64,000 nt of DNA, from NCBI RefSeq assembly GCF_005239225.2, contig NC_133302.1:14417991-14481990 (forward strand), written 5' to 3'. Under the pieces are notes generated by a model. The model saw nothing but the letters and a program-made list of their open reading frames with translations. It was not told the DNA's origin and did no database searches. Below, one piece after another: positions 48,641-60,320 of the stretch; position 1 is the stretch's first letter; each line of letters opens with the position of its first letter. A program made the translations under genes and the position numbers. Origin of the DNA: Populus alba (Eukaryota > Streptophyta > Magnoliopsida > Malpighiales > Salicaceae).

Positions 48641-49600
48641 GCAATAAACTTATATGTTACACGTCTGCAGGTTCTTTAATTTAGAGAGTGTCAAGTCAAC
48701 CAGTCTTTTTAATGCTGCATTAAATGCGTTAAGGTTTTATTTAGATAAAGTAAAGCTGGCCAATCTTTTTAGTGATGCCTTAGATAAATGTGGCGTATAC
48801 ATGCTGTTCGGTTTTGATTGTTTCCTGTTCAGTTTTGGTTGGGATTTCTGTTCTGGTTAGTGTACGTGCTTGGCAGAGAATTCTAATTCTTTTATTTCAT
48901 GGGATGGTGCTGTTTTGGAGTGCTATTTTTAGCTGGCCGATTATCTCAGCTCTCACCTCTCTACTCCCACCTCTCTTATAATATTTGAACACATTGTCAG
49001 CTCTCCTCTTCCCCAGCCAAAAGCCACACCAGCAATCACCATCCACCGTTGTTTTTCTGCCTTCTCCAGTGGCTGCAGTGGATCGCCAGCAGCTCCACCG
49101 TGCACCACCATCCTCACGACAGACCAGCAACAGCAGCAAGCACCTCCCCCAGGCCAGGTAGCTTCTTCTCTTCTTGCTTATCCAGGCGAATCATGCATCT
49201 CTCAGCTCGGACCTCTATAGCAGAGTCGAAGTATACTAAGTGACGGGCGAGAACAAAAGCATCACAGCTAGTATATATATATAGAGCGAGACACTCATCA
49301 AGCCACCATACTGAGCGGCCCCATGTACCGCAAACAAAAGCAAATAACGAGCATAAAACTGTATAAATGCCCTTCTGCCGTCTCATAAATAAAGAAGGTT
49401 CAACGTTCGACAGCGGAACAAACAGGAGTAAAAGGTTCAGAATTATTCTGGTTTTCCATAGTTTCGATACACCAGTAAACAACTCAGCAACTCATTTTAT
49501 GGGGAGAAAGAAAAGGATCCTTAATATAAAAATAAAATACATTCTGCATCAATTTTTATTCCTTCTAACCAGACAGGCTATGAAGCCACACCTGTGTCCA
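48641..49600. other. Possible solo LTR or retroelement leader
   Basis: The order is a T-rich segment with a partial 65-base internal repeat (about 48690-48790), a TATA-like cttataatat (about 48975), then a C-rich segment (49000-49165). That order resembles the LTR organisation seen at 53.6 kb, but no second copy or defined ends are visible. The open frames (for example 49482-49114, minus) look accidental. The right part may include the 3' UTR of the SOD gene. Confidence 0.25.
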
Positions 49601-49629
49601 AAACCAGTGCAGAGCAGGTGTGCTTGGAC

Positions 49630-52600
49630 TTAAGAATGTTCTTTATCATAAACCTCACCAGCATACTTCCAATTCATTACCTTCCATATGTTCTTCAGAT
49701 AATCAGGTCTGGCATTCTTGTACTGCAGCATGGAAAATAAACTTCCAGGTCATGTAAGTGAGAATTGCAAGCAAACAAAAGGGCGTTTAAATTTGCAGGT
49801 AGCCTAAACAGGAAAAATAGTTATGGCGATGCACAAGGAGGCAGGCTTTCACTCGCATTATTATGAAGGTGAATCTAATTGATCACATGAAACGTTCTTC
49901 TATCAACATAATAAATTGAGGGAGGAGATGATTGCTTGCCCTTTTTTCCCTTTTCTTTTCCAACATCAAGAACCACAAACTGGCTGCAATTTGATTGACT
50001 AGTGAGCTCAACATTAATGTAAGATTGTAAGGTAAATCTTCATCATGGATGATGGGTGTGGCTGTGGGTAATGCTAAAATATTGTTTAGGTATAATAAAT
50101 CAAGTCCTGGTTTCATGTTTTGATTGCAATAAAAAAAACATCAAAATAACTGCTGCTTTAAGTATGATGAGAACACAAAATGCAAATTGGTCACAAATCT
50201 AAGGGTTTGGAAAAAAGAATACTAAACACTCATTTCGTCACCAACATGCCCTTATCCCATGAAAATAGCATAGCCAGAGGAAAATTAGAAACTTTCACCT
50301 TTTCTATTGTAAGCAGATAGCAAGTTGAGTTCATTTCTACACTCTACCCCTCATGCACACTTCCAACAAATTCATGATGCTCGCTAACCAACAAGTTTAT
50401 TTAAGCTGAACTCTCCAACAAATTCTATGGCAGCCAAAGCTATATAACACATTAAGCTCCAAGGTGGGTGATAAAGATTAAATCCAACCATAATCGAAAA
50501 CTACTGGTACAGGGTCCTCTCATTGCAAAGAAATAAGAAGTAAGCATCACAAAGTGACCAGAATGCATAATTTGGACAAAAGTTTTACCTGTAAGTAGTA
50601 TGCATGCTCCCAAACATCAATTCCAAGTAATGGAACTAAGGGTCCTTTAGTTACCAATGGATCCTGTGACAAGAATCATAAGCATAATTAGATCAACTAA
50701 CACTACCAAACAATAACAAGGATCTGCAGACTAAACAGGTTTGGGGGCATCTATCTCTTCTAGAATCTAAATCAGATATGTAAAACAACCAAGTTCAGTA
50801 CTTGCACCGGGAAGTCCTTTCTAACTTGTAAAAGTTTGATAATTACAGAACTCACAAATAAGCAGGAAATAAGATGAATGTTTAATCATTAGTCCAGCGC
50901 AAAATTTATTCTCCTATCTAGAAGGACAACGATCTTATCCAAGAAGAATCATAGGAAAAAATTTACAGCATATGGAAAAAAAATTAGATACATGTTTAAT
51001 CATTGTTGTATTGGAGAATCATATAAATTAGAGTTCTTTTTCTATCTAGGGTTCTCATAAGGAGCCTATGCTTTTGACTTAGTATGATCAATGGATAACA
51101 GTTTCGATACAGCAGCAATTTATGAAAATTAATATTCATTATGAGATGACTTTATAACAAAATTTGTAAATTTTACTTGATTTGCTGTCGTCTCAACCAC
51201 AAGCTTCTTTGATTCTTTGTCCAGGCCAAACCACTGCAACAAAAGAGAAGTGTGTAAGTCGCAAACAAGCATATTATAATTATAAGGAATACTAAAATTG
51301 AAAACCATTAAAAATTGAACACACTGAACTACTTACCACCCATCCAGAGCCCTGTAGGGAAGCACCCTCTGTGCTCATTTTTTGAATCAATGCATCCAAA
51401 GAACCAAAATGTTCATCAATAGCCCAGCCCAGGTTACCATGTGGTGATTCGCCACCTCTTTCCTGCCATATAAAAGCATTACTGTTAGGTACGGAATCAA
51501 TAGCAAGAGCCAAATATATGTAAATAAACAATAAAACTTACAGAGACAGGAGAGAGATTTTTCCAGAATATTGAATGGTTGACATGACCTGCATGAGAAT
51601 AATTAAGTCAAGGATGCTGATAGAGCAAAATTAGCATGGATGTCAACAAACAAAAGTTTCAGTTTTAAGCTATTCTTGTTTAAGTTTTGAAAATCATATT
51701 AAGTTGAACAACCTAAAGATGAAGCAATAACCACAATAAAAGGCAATACATAAAAAGAAATAATCTTTTTCTACAAATTGACAAGCAAGAACAACTTCCG
51801 GCAATATTAAAGGTTATATTTGTTTCCTTTCATAACAAAAATTCTACTACTAGAGGTGGATCTTTCCTAAGAAAAAGCAGAAGAAAATATATTAGCAATC
51901 TTTTCCTTTCCAATCAAACTGAAACTATTAGGCAATCTTTGAAGATGGTGATTCTTAGAATCATGCATTTAAAGGCATCTCAACAGTGTTCTCTGCTTAG
52001 GCATAACAAGAAATTTTTAGAACCATGCCCAAATACCAAGTTATCAATACTTTCCCAAGATCCGCCTAATTGAGTGCAAAAGGCTGAAACTTGTAGCATC
52101 AATTTTGCGCAGAATTAATGAAAAGCTGCAAAATGAGACGGAGTCATTATCAAGTAAAACAAGCAAAATTCTTTATCCCTCTCTTTCCAGATTTCAATTT
52201 TCTCGCATAACAACATAGCGGCAAGCTGACCCAAGAATACTCTCACCCTTAAAATCCAGTAAACACTTTGAATAACTTCAAATTGTACCCTAATTAACAA
52301 AAAAATATTATTTACATTATATGGCCATTCAAGCAGCTCTCCTTCTCTTTACCAAACAAATTAAATTATTAACGAATAAACGCATCAAATTTAATAAGTC
52401 ACAAGTCTAATTTATCAAAAAGAAAAAAAGTTGAACCTCCGCCATTGAATTTGATAGCGCTCTGCAATTTGACAACGGCAGAAGAATCGCCCTTTTCCAT
52501 GGCATGATGAAGTTGTTCGACCGCCTTATTGTAGTTGGTGACGTAAGTCTGGTGGTGTTTCTGGTGATGGAGCTGCATAATCTCCCCGCTAATTGCAGGC

Positions 52601-52728
52601 TCCAAAGCTCCATAATCGTAGGGAAGATCGGGCAATGAGAAGGTCTGCAATCCACGGAAATGAAGCTTGAAGCTTGAGGAGGAGGCTAGGCCTAGGGATT
52701 TCCGACAAACGAGAGAGCGGAGAGCCAT
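49630..52728 (-). CDS. MSD1: Superoxide dismutase [Mn], mitochondrial
   Basis: Converts superoxide to hydrogen peroxide and oxygen in the mitochondrial matrix. Exons (- strand): 52728-52437, 51588-51542, 51462-51337, 51233-51177, 50663-50589, 49722-49630. They give 229 aa, the usual plant length. Residues 1 to about 29 form an Arg/Ser-rich mitochondrial presequence, followed by the mature start [14 protein letters not shown]. Manganese ligands are all present: H54 (MQLHHQKHH), H102 (HVNHSIFW), D190 and H194 (DVWEHAYY). The C-terminal domain is complete ([20 protein letters not shown]). The family resemblance is to Mn rather than plastid Fe enzymes. The start ATG begins the presequence, and no upstream in-frame ATG competes. 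Confidence 0.97.
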
Positions 52729-53634
52729 TGAAGTAAGTTTGTTGACAATATGATATTGTACTCCTACAAGTAACTCGTAAAGTGAGAGGAAATGGGAGGA
52801 GTGGAGCAGATTGGAGTCACTCTTGTGTGTGTGTGTGTATATATATTGGGTGGCGGAATCTGGGTGCGCATCCAGCGGCGAGCATGGCTTTAATAGCTGG
52901 TAACGCGGCCGGATTTCTTAATTTTTCTACAAGAAATTTTTATATATATTTTTTAAAATATTAATATTAATAATAAATTTTAAACAATAAAAAATATTAT
53001 TTAAATATATTTTAAAAAATAATCACTAATATCTTATTAAATTAGCTTTATAACTGATAGAGAATAATCGCAAGCTACATCAAATTATGAATTTTTTTAT
53101 CTATTTAATTTTGATTGTTTCATTTATTAATTTTTGTTTTTGTTTTTGTTTTTGTTTTCAAGTATTAATTTTATTATTTAATTTCAAATTAGTATTATTA
53201 TATATATATACACACACTTCCATAAATCCCATAAAAAATATTTTATATATATAAAAAGTATTAATCACTTAGAAAAATAAAGTAAATGATCAATGTTTGA
53301 TTTTTCTAAAAAATAAATCAAAAACATTAATAAACATAACAAGAAATTGCTTTTACGTGGAAATGAAGGAGACCGGTATTTTTGTAATTGTAGACAGGTG
53401 TAGGGGTGGGTTTAAGATAAAATTATGCTTATTCATTGTATTTGGAGCGAGAAACGGCTACAGCGAGACAAATGAAGGTGTAGAATTCCACTTCTTTTTA
53501 GTCTTTGCATTTGAAATTGTATCTCAATGACTTTTAAAAATATATCTAGTTTTAAAAAATATTAAATTATTTATTTTTTTTTCATTATTTTTTATGATTT
53601 TATGTATTAATATAAAAAATTAAAGCAATAATTT
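52729..53634. other. MSD1 promoter region and AT-rich spacer
   Basis: A (GT)n(TA)n run at 52825-52847 gives a TATA-like element about 110 bases before the MSD1 start codon on the minus strand. Further on are a (TTTTTG)n run (53131-53158) and AT-rich DNA. No gene is recognised. Confidence 0.45.
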
Positions 53635-55547
53635 TGTTGCTACCTAATTTTTGACCCATGTTTTGATAAATTTTCAGAAAAATTCAAAAATAGATAAAAA
53701 CAACAAAAATCCAAAAATATGTTTTTTTAATATATTTTCGTCATTTTAGCATTTTCAACGTCGTCTAAAAAAGAATTAAAATTTTTAAGGGTCTTTCGAA
53801 CGCGTTCGACTTTTCACGCGTCATTTTTAAAATCATTGATTTTCCTCATCGAGTCGATGTTGATATTGCTCGTTTTCAAAAAAATACAAACAAATCAAGA
53901 AAAATCAAATTTACAAAAAGAAAGAAGTTGAGGGACTAAGTTTGAAAACTTAGCAACATTTTGCCTATAAATAGTAGTCTTCAACACACACACAAAAGAG
54001 GGGGGGCAATTTCGAAAGAAAAATACAAAAAAAAAAAAAGGAAAACCTAACCCTAAACCTATCTCTAACAAGAGAGAGTGACCGACAGCCCACGTTGAAT
54101 TTTTTTCTCCCCCATTTCCAAACCATCCCCATATTCAACCTTCAACCGCTCACCCTCCTTCCCAAAAATAAAAACCAGAAACCAGCCACTCAAGCCAACT
54201 TTCCCCTCGACCAAGACTTTCCTCCCATTTCCACAGACTAGCCACCCATCTCCCCTCAGCCAAATCCAAACCCGCAAATCCCTCTCCATCGTCCACCTTC
54301 TTTCTCTGTTTTCCCTCAACCCTTCCACCGCCAATGACAGAGAAGTAACACTAGAACCACAGACCGGCCTTCCCCGCGATATCTCCGCCTCAGCACCGCC
54401 ACCAACCTTCATCATAACTGACCGATAGCAGCCCAGCACAGTGGCGCCTATAGATCCCAAATCGGTTCACTTTCTTCCTCCAGCAACAGCGGTCAAACAC
54501 AACAGCCACAACAGCGCTGCCATCACTAGAGATCCAGTAGCTTGCAGATCTGCCATCCGTCCATTCCCTCACCGCCGATCACTTCAGCAGTCGCAAACTG
54601 CAGCTGAGACACACGGCGCCTACAGACCCACCACCAGAACTGCCCAGCAGCGGCCACCGAAGCCGGCCATTGCCAGATCTGCAACCAGCAAAGAAGAAAC
54701 GAACCAAAAAGAAGACATAAAACAGAAGTGAAACAAAAGGAAATAAAAACTAAAATCAACTATTGTGTGTGTTTCTCTTCTTGTTCCACATGTCACAGAC
54801 GATTTAGGAAGACAGAAGGAGAAGTCGTTTGTGATCCACTGCATCCAAGTTCTTTCCCCGTGGCGGCGCGTGAATTCACGTGCCGCTGCAGGGAAAGACA
54901 CATTAAAATTCATGCGCTGCCAGTGGCGGTGGCGCATGGAACAACGCGTTGCCACTGCTCATACTGTTCCAGAAGGACTTCCCAACATTGTTATGGATTT
55001 TTGAGGGGTTATTTTGTAATTTTAATGTGTTTAATGTAATATTTGTTTAGTTTTGAGTTTTTTGTAATTTATATTTTGTAAATGTGGAAACAAAACAAAG
55101 AAAGGAAAGGAAAGGAAAGGAAACAAAAATAGTGAAAGTGTATGTGTGTGTTTGTATTTGTTTTATGAATGTTTTATTTATTTTTTTTATGATAAAATTG
55201 TAAAGATTAAAGAAGAATTTAATATTTTGATTGGATCACGGTCAAGAATTATTAGCTTATACGTAAGTTGTATTTCTAATATCCGATGAAAAGATAAAAT
55301 TTTAAAACTTCTTTAACACGTTAAAATACGAAGCAGCTTACCTCAGGTAGGGTGTGTTAGGAGTGCTAATACCTTCGCTAACCACAACCAGTCCTTTACC
55401 CGTGAATCTCTGACAAGACCAGTATGTCCGGTTTCCTAGTAGCCTGCAATCAATTACTAGGTGGCGACTCCAACGAACCAATTCAAGCAACACACAACGA
55501 GAAAAAAATCATCAGCCGATGCCGCGTGGATATTCTGACGTGCGACA
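53635..55547 (+). repeat. 5' LTR (1913 bp)
   Basis: TG...CA ends. A TATA box (TATAAATA, 53966-53973) is followed by a C-rich leader (about 54110-54700). It carries a segment of about 30 bases near 54885-54920 that is missing from the 3' LTR. Confidence 0.88.
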
Positions 55548-55550
55548 GAA

Positions 55551-55568
55551 TGGCGACTCCGCTGGGGA
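55551..55568 (+). promoter_or_regulatory. Primer binding site
   Basis: TGGCGACTCCGCTGGGGA starts three bases after the 5' LTR. It has the form of a plant retrotransposon tRNA site. From memory it is the Arg-tRNA type reported for Ogre-like elements. Confidence 0.7.
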
Positions 55569-58380
55569 AGGTACTATTTCTGACAATATTGGACTAAGCT
55601 TTATGTATTTGATGTGTTTAAGTTTTTGCAATTTTATCTCTCTTTTTTATTATTTGTTTCCATGCATTTTATAGAATTGTTTCATGCATCACTTGTTTTA
55701 ATTTTGAAAGCACACACAAGCTTCTAGGTTAAGTGAGGAACTAGCGATCTGCCCTAAGACTATTGGTTAGGGTTCAGATGCGTGAAACACTCAACTCATA
55801 TCTGAGTGTCTGCTTGGTAATGGTGGGTATACATGCCTTAACTATTCCTTGTAACGCCCCCATACTGTCTTTATGAAGAACGTCACTGGGTAGATATAAG
55901 ACCATTTTGAGATCAGATAGAAAACCTACCCATGTTCACATAATGAATAGAATCTATCCTTAGGTTGTATGTGTTATTGTTATTTGCATCAAGGCAAACC
56001 CTTATTGAAGCATCTTGAACTCAAGACTTGTGGGTGACATAATGGCCGTCACTCAGAAAATTTTCATTGTAGAGTTTGGGCAAAAATCACGATTCTTGTT
56101 CCATCATACAAGAGTTACGACCATATTTTCACCCCTCGAAGGGCGAGTTCATCATATAGATTACATGTTCATACATTTGTCATGCATGCACCGAAATGAA
56201 AAGTAGGTCCCCTACGAGTCTACAACACCCAAATTTGAACAAAAAAAACATAAAAGATGAAGAGTGTGCTCGTTGTAACGTCCATTTTTAAAAAGAGTTG
56301 GAGTTTCTGAAGACATGTGTGACTCACCTCTAGCTTACTCGAGCAAATATTGAAAAATAACTTTGGGGAAGTTCCTTCGAGCTGACCGTTCATCTTTGTT
56401 CAAAACCCAACAACAACTTAGCCTGAAAAAATTAGGGGCAAACATGGTCAAGAACCTCGACACAATCATGTATTTCTGCAAAAGCTTAGGTGGGAAGGCT
56501 GACCGAAGGGGAATTGCCCCACCGGTGCATAATGGAGCCTATTCTTGTTCTGCAAAAAAAAAAAAAAAAAACTACCTTAGTTTGATCATACCTGCAAAAC
56601 TTCTTGATTTTTGTTTCAACCTGTTCCAGTTTTTGTTGTTAATTTGGCTCAAAATTTCATAAAACTTTCCCTATCAAATGAGCCTTTTTTGTTAATAAGA
56701 TCACGTGTTTTCCTGTGTTTATAACATACCTTCATTTTTTGTTGTTGTTTCATACAAAGAACATATTGAGCATAACTGTTAAGCATGAAACCATCACACC
56801 AAGAATCTTTGGGTGTGTTTCCCTTTTCTTCCAAAACTATGCATAATCGCACATGTTCACAAGGATTTTTGGGAATTCAAAGTTTAGTACAAAAATAGAA
56901 ATCATGTTGATGTTTGTCCAAAACAAACGAGTTCTGGAAATTCAGGTGATTCCTTAAAAAGGTAACCATACTAGAAAACCTAAAAAAAAAAAAAAACAAA
57001 AACAAAAAGAACCCATGAAGCGACTCCAAAAACTGAGTTTTATTTGAATGAATAATGAGAAATCACGTTGTATACTCGCATGAAAGCAAGGCTTATCGAT
57101 CCTAAATGCATGAGTTTGAAATTAAGAAAGACAATCTTTGATAATCTTTTCACGAGGCTAAAATATATAATTTGCAATCCCTTTTTGAGCCTAATGCTTT
57201 TATTGAGATAAATAACCTTGGCTAGGATCACACCCCACACTAGGGGCAAGTGCGATGACATAGAGAAAACCTCAATGATCAAAAGTGCCCAAGCAATACT
57301 TGGGGGCATAAAAGAAAATTCTCAATCATCAAAGGTGCCCAAACAAAGCTAGGGGTCATAAAGAAAAATCCAAAGGATCCAAAAATTTTGAGCAAAAAAA
57401 AAAAAAAACCAAGTGAAGAAAACAAATGATGATACTCAAAACCAAGTGAAGAAAACAAAAAGGAAAGAGCCTAAGCCCAAACACTTGGGGCACGATAGAT
57501 CAATTTTGGAAAGACATTCAAATGACTAAAGGTCAAGAAACAAGCACAAGTGATCCTTAGTCTTCAAATCCCTTAAACACTTTTTGAGCTTGTAAATATT
57601 CTTTTTCTTCATAACCAATAGCCCAAGCCTACATTACGTGCCTAATCAAGCCTTTTCTGATTGAAGGCAAGCAATCTGGATCGATAGGCAATGCTTTCTC
57701 ATGCGAACCAAATCATTATTCATGCAAATAAAATAAATGCTTTGAAAATTGGTTCTCTAACCCTCAAATTGAAATTTGAACCATATTTGACCAACCAAAT
57801 GTCACTTCATATTTTTCACCAAAAGCCAAAACAAAAGGTTTTCATCATTTCTGATAACCTCTCCATAGGAAGCACTTGAATTTTTTCAGAATGAATTTGC
57901 TTTGAATCGATGTCAAAATAATTTTTGTGTCTGGAATAGCTTTGGAATTCCAAAAATTCTGCATGAAAACAACTTCTTGTTAAACCTTCCTTCACATAGC
58001 CTCATCCCCAAACCCGAATTGAACACTTGGGGGCATGATCAAGCTAGGGAGCAATAAAAAAAACATATGATAGGGCTGGCTCCATGATTCCCATTCTAAG
58101 AAAATGTCGAGCAAAATTGGCAACCCTTGAGATAAAGGGGCGGAGGAAAAAGAAGTATTATGATATCGAGTCTTTCCTAGAGGTCAAAATCACAAGAGAT
58201 GACTCGAGCAAGTAAGAGCGAAAAAAGCCATCGAAGTTCACTACCAACACTCCAACTTTTGAGAAAAGGAAGACACTATAAAGAAATGGGAACCTATATT
58301 TCTCAGGTAAGTATACATGCATATTGACCATAATGCATTGCTTTCAACATTGTTAGATCAGTGTTTCATCACCACCATTT
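55569..58380 (+). other. Non-coding interior of the LTR element
   Basis: No coding domain found. Phrases such as cacttgggggca, ctaggggtcataaag and aaggtgcccaa recur around 57240-57500 and 58020-58050. Short open frames (for example 56363-56662) have no recognisable homology. Confidence 0.6.
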
Positions 58381-58785
58381 GTGTAGTGTGTTTTCTAACC
58401 CTACCTCATTCCGAGTGCGCCTTTGAGCCCCCACATCTTGGGTAATGCGTTTTCTAACCCTAACTCATTTCGAGTGCGCCATTGAGCCCTTATTCCGAGT
58501 GCGCCTTTGAGCCATCACCATTCGAGTAGTGCGTTTTCTAACCCTACCTCATCTGGAGTGTGCCTTTGAGCCCTCACATCTCGGATATGGCGTTTTCTAA
58601 CCCTACCTCATTTCGAGTGCGCCTTTGAGCCCTCACTTCTCGGGTAGTGCATTTTCTAACCCTACCTCATTTTGAGTGCACCGTTGAGCCCTCATTTCGA
58701 ATGCGCCTTTTAGCCCTCACTTCTCGGGTAATGCGTTTTCTAACCCTACCTCCTTTTGAGTGCGCCTTTGAGCCCTCACCAACAT
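58381..58785 (+). repeat. Tandem repeat family 1, about 59-bp unit
   Basis: Six main units plus partial ones. Each reads gt(a)gtgcgttttctaacccta, cctcattt, cgagtgcgcctttgagccct and cacttctcgg, with small differences. Some units have an internal duplication of the gagtgcgcctttgagccc half. Confidence 0.9.
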
Positions 58786-59110
58786 TTTTCTAGATAGGTC
58801 ACCCATTACAATGCGACCAATTCTCCATGTTTTTTACCTGGGTAGGTCACCCATTACAATGAGGTCATTCTTCCACTTAGGTAGGTCACCCATTACAATG
58901 AGACCACTCTTTTCTTTTTCTCTGGGTAGGTCACCCATCATAATGAGACCCTTTTCATATTTTTTTCATCTGGGTAGGTCACCCATTACAATGAGACCAC
59001 ACTTCACATTCTTTTCATCTGGGTAGGTCACCCATCATAATGAGACCGTTTTTCACATTCTTTCTATCTGGGTAGGTCACCCATTACAATGAGATCACTT
59101 TTTACACATT
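58786..59110 (+). repeat. Tandem repeat family 2, about 45-60-bp unit
   Basis: Seven copies of a core gggtaggtcacccattacaa followed by tgagacca, separated by T-rich spacers of variable length. The core includes a short palindrome (gggtaggtcaccc). Confidence 0.9.
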
Positions 59111-59123
59111 CTTTTATTTTGGT

Positions 59124-60125
59124 TAAATGAGGTCGCCAGATGGGATCTCAGGTGGCTTTGGTTAAAGGGAATTCCCAGATGGGATTTCAGGTTGACCGAG
59201 CTACGCATATTTTTTTGTTTTGGTTTAATGAGGTCGCCAGATGGGATCTCAGGTGGCTTTGGTTAAAGGGAATTCCCAGATGGGATTTCAGGTTGACCGA
59301 GCTACGCATATTTTTTTGTTTTGGTTTAATGAGGTCGCCAGATGGGATCTCAGGTGGCTTTGGTTAAAGGGAATTCCCAGATGGGATTTCAGGTTGACCG
59401 AGCTACACATATTTTTTAGTTCCAGTTGAATGAGGTCGCTAGATGGGATTTCAGGTTGACCGAGCTACGCATATTTTTTGGTTTTGGTTTAATGAGGTCG
59501 CCAGATGGGATCTCATATAGCTTTAGTTAAAGGGAATCGCTAGATGGGATTTCAGGTTGACCGAGATACACATATTTTTTAGTTTCAGTTGAATGAGGTC
59601 GCCAGATGGGATCTCAGGTGGCTTTGGTTAAAGGGAATCGCCAGATGGGATTTCAAGTTGACCGAGCTCCACATATTTTTTAGTTCTCGTTGAATGAGGT
59701 TGCCAAATGGGATGTCAGATGACTTTGGTTAAAGGGAATCGCCAGATGGGATTTCAGGTTGACCGAGCTGCACATATTTTTTTATTCTAGTTGAATGAGG
59801 TCGCTAGATCGGATCTCATGTAGCTTTGGTTAAAGGGAATCGCCAGATGGGATTTCAAATTGACCGAGCTCCACATATTTTTTAGTTCTAATTGAATGAG
59901 GTTGTCAAATGGGATGTCAGATGGCTTTGGTTAAAGGGAATCGCCAGATGGGATTTCAGGTTGACCGAGCTACACATATTTTTTTATTCTAGTTGAATGA
60001 GGTCGCCAGATCGAATCTCATGTAGCTTTGGTTAAAGGAAATCTCCATATGGGATTTCAGGTTGACTAAGCTACAATATTCTTTGATTTTGGTAAAGGAG
60101 GTCGCCAGATGGGATCTTAGGTTAA
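59124..60125 (+). repeat. Tandem repeat family 3, about 101-bp unit
   Basis: About ten units. Each has aatgaggtcgccagatggga, tctcaggtggctttggttaa, agggaatcgccagatgggat and ttcaggttgaccgagctac, followed by a T run. The first units repeat exactly every 101 bases; later ones diverge. Each unit itself contains two halves around cgccagatggga. Confidence 0.93.
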
Positions 60126-60142
60126 CAAAAAAAAAAAAACAA

Positions 60143-60173
<31 letters not shown>

Positions 60174-60306
60174 CAAGAAAAAGAAAAAAAAAAGTAAGGT
60201 CTTTAAATGAGTGGATATTGAGCAAGTTATGAAGATAAGAAGACAAGTTTTTCTTTACAAAGCTTACTATGCAAAACATTGAGGATTTTTGCTTCGTAAG
60301 CATTGT

Positions 60307-60316
60307 AAAGAGGGGG
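60307..60316 (+). promoter_or_regulatory. Polypurine tract
   Basis: AAAGAGGGGG lies four bases before the 3' LTR, the expected place for plus-strand priming. A longer GA-rich tract at 60127-60196 lies a little upstream. Confidence 0.75.
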
Positions 60317-60320
60317 CATC

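Noticed and set aside
49114..49482. 122-codon minus-strand frame downstream of MSD1
   Set aside because: No recognisable domain, and it crosses a microsatellite-like tatata run. It is probably accidental in less AT-rich repeat sequence.
54065..54460. 131-codon minus-strand frame in the 5' LTR
   Set aside because: It lies in the C-rich leader of the LTR, is broken relative to the 3' LTR copy by a small indel, and matches no known family.
59140..59429. Open frames of 62-75 codons with repeated protein wording
   Set aside because: They are translations of the 101-bp tandem repeat, with a period not divisible by three. They are not a gene.
58381..60125. CRISPR-like or other spaced repeat array
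   Set aside because: Units are head-to-tail with homologous spacers and lie inside a plant LTR element; this is tandem repeat DNA.
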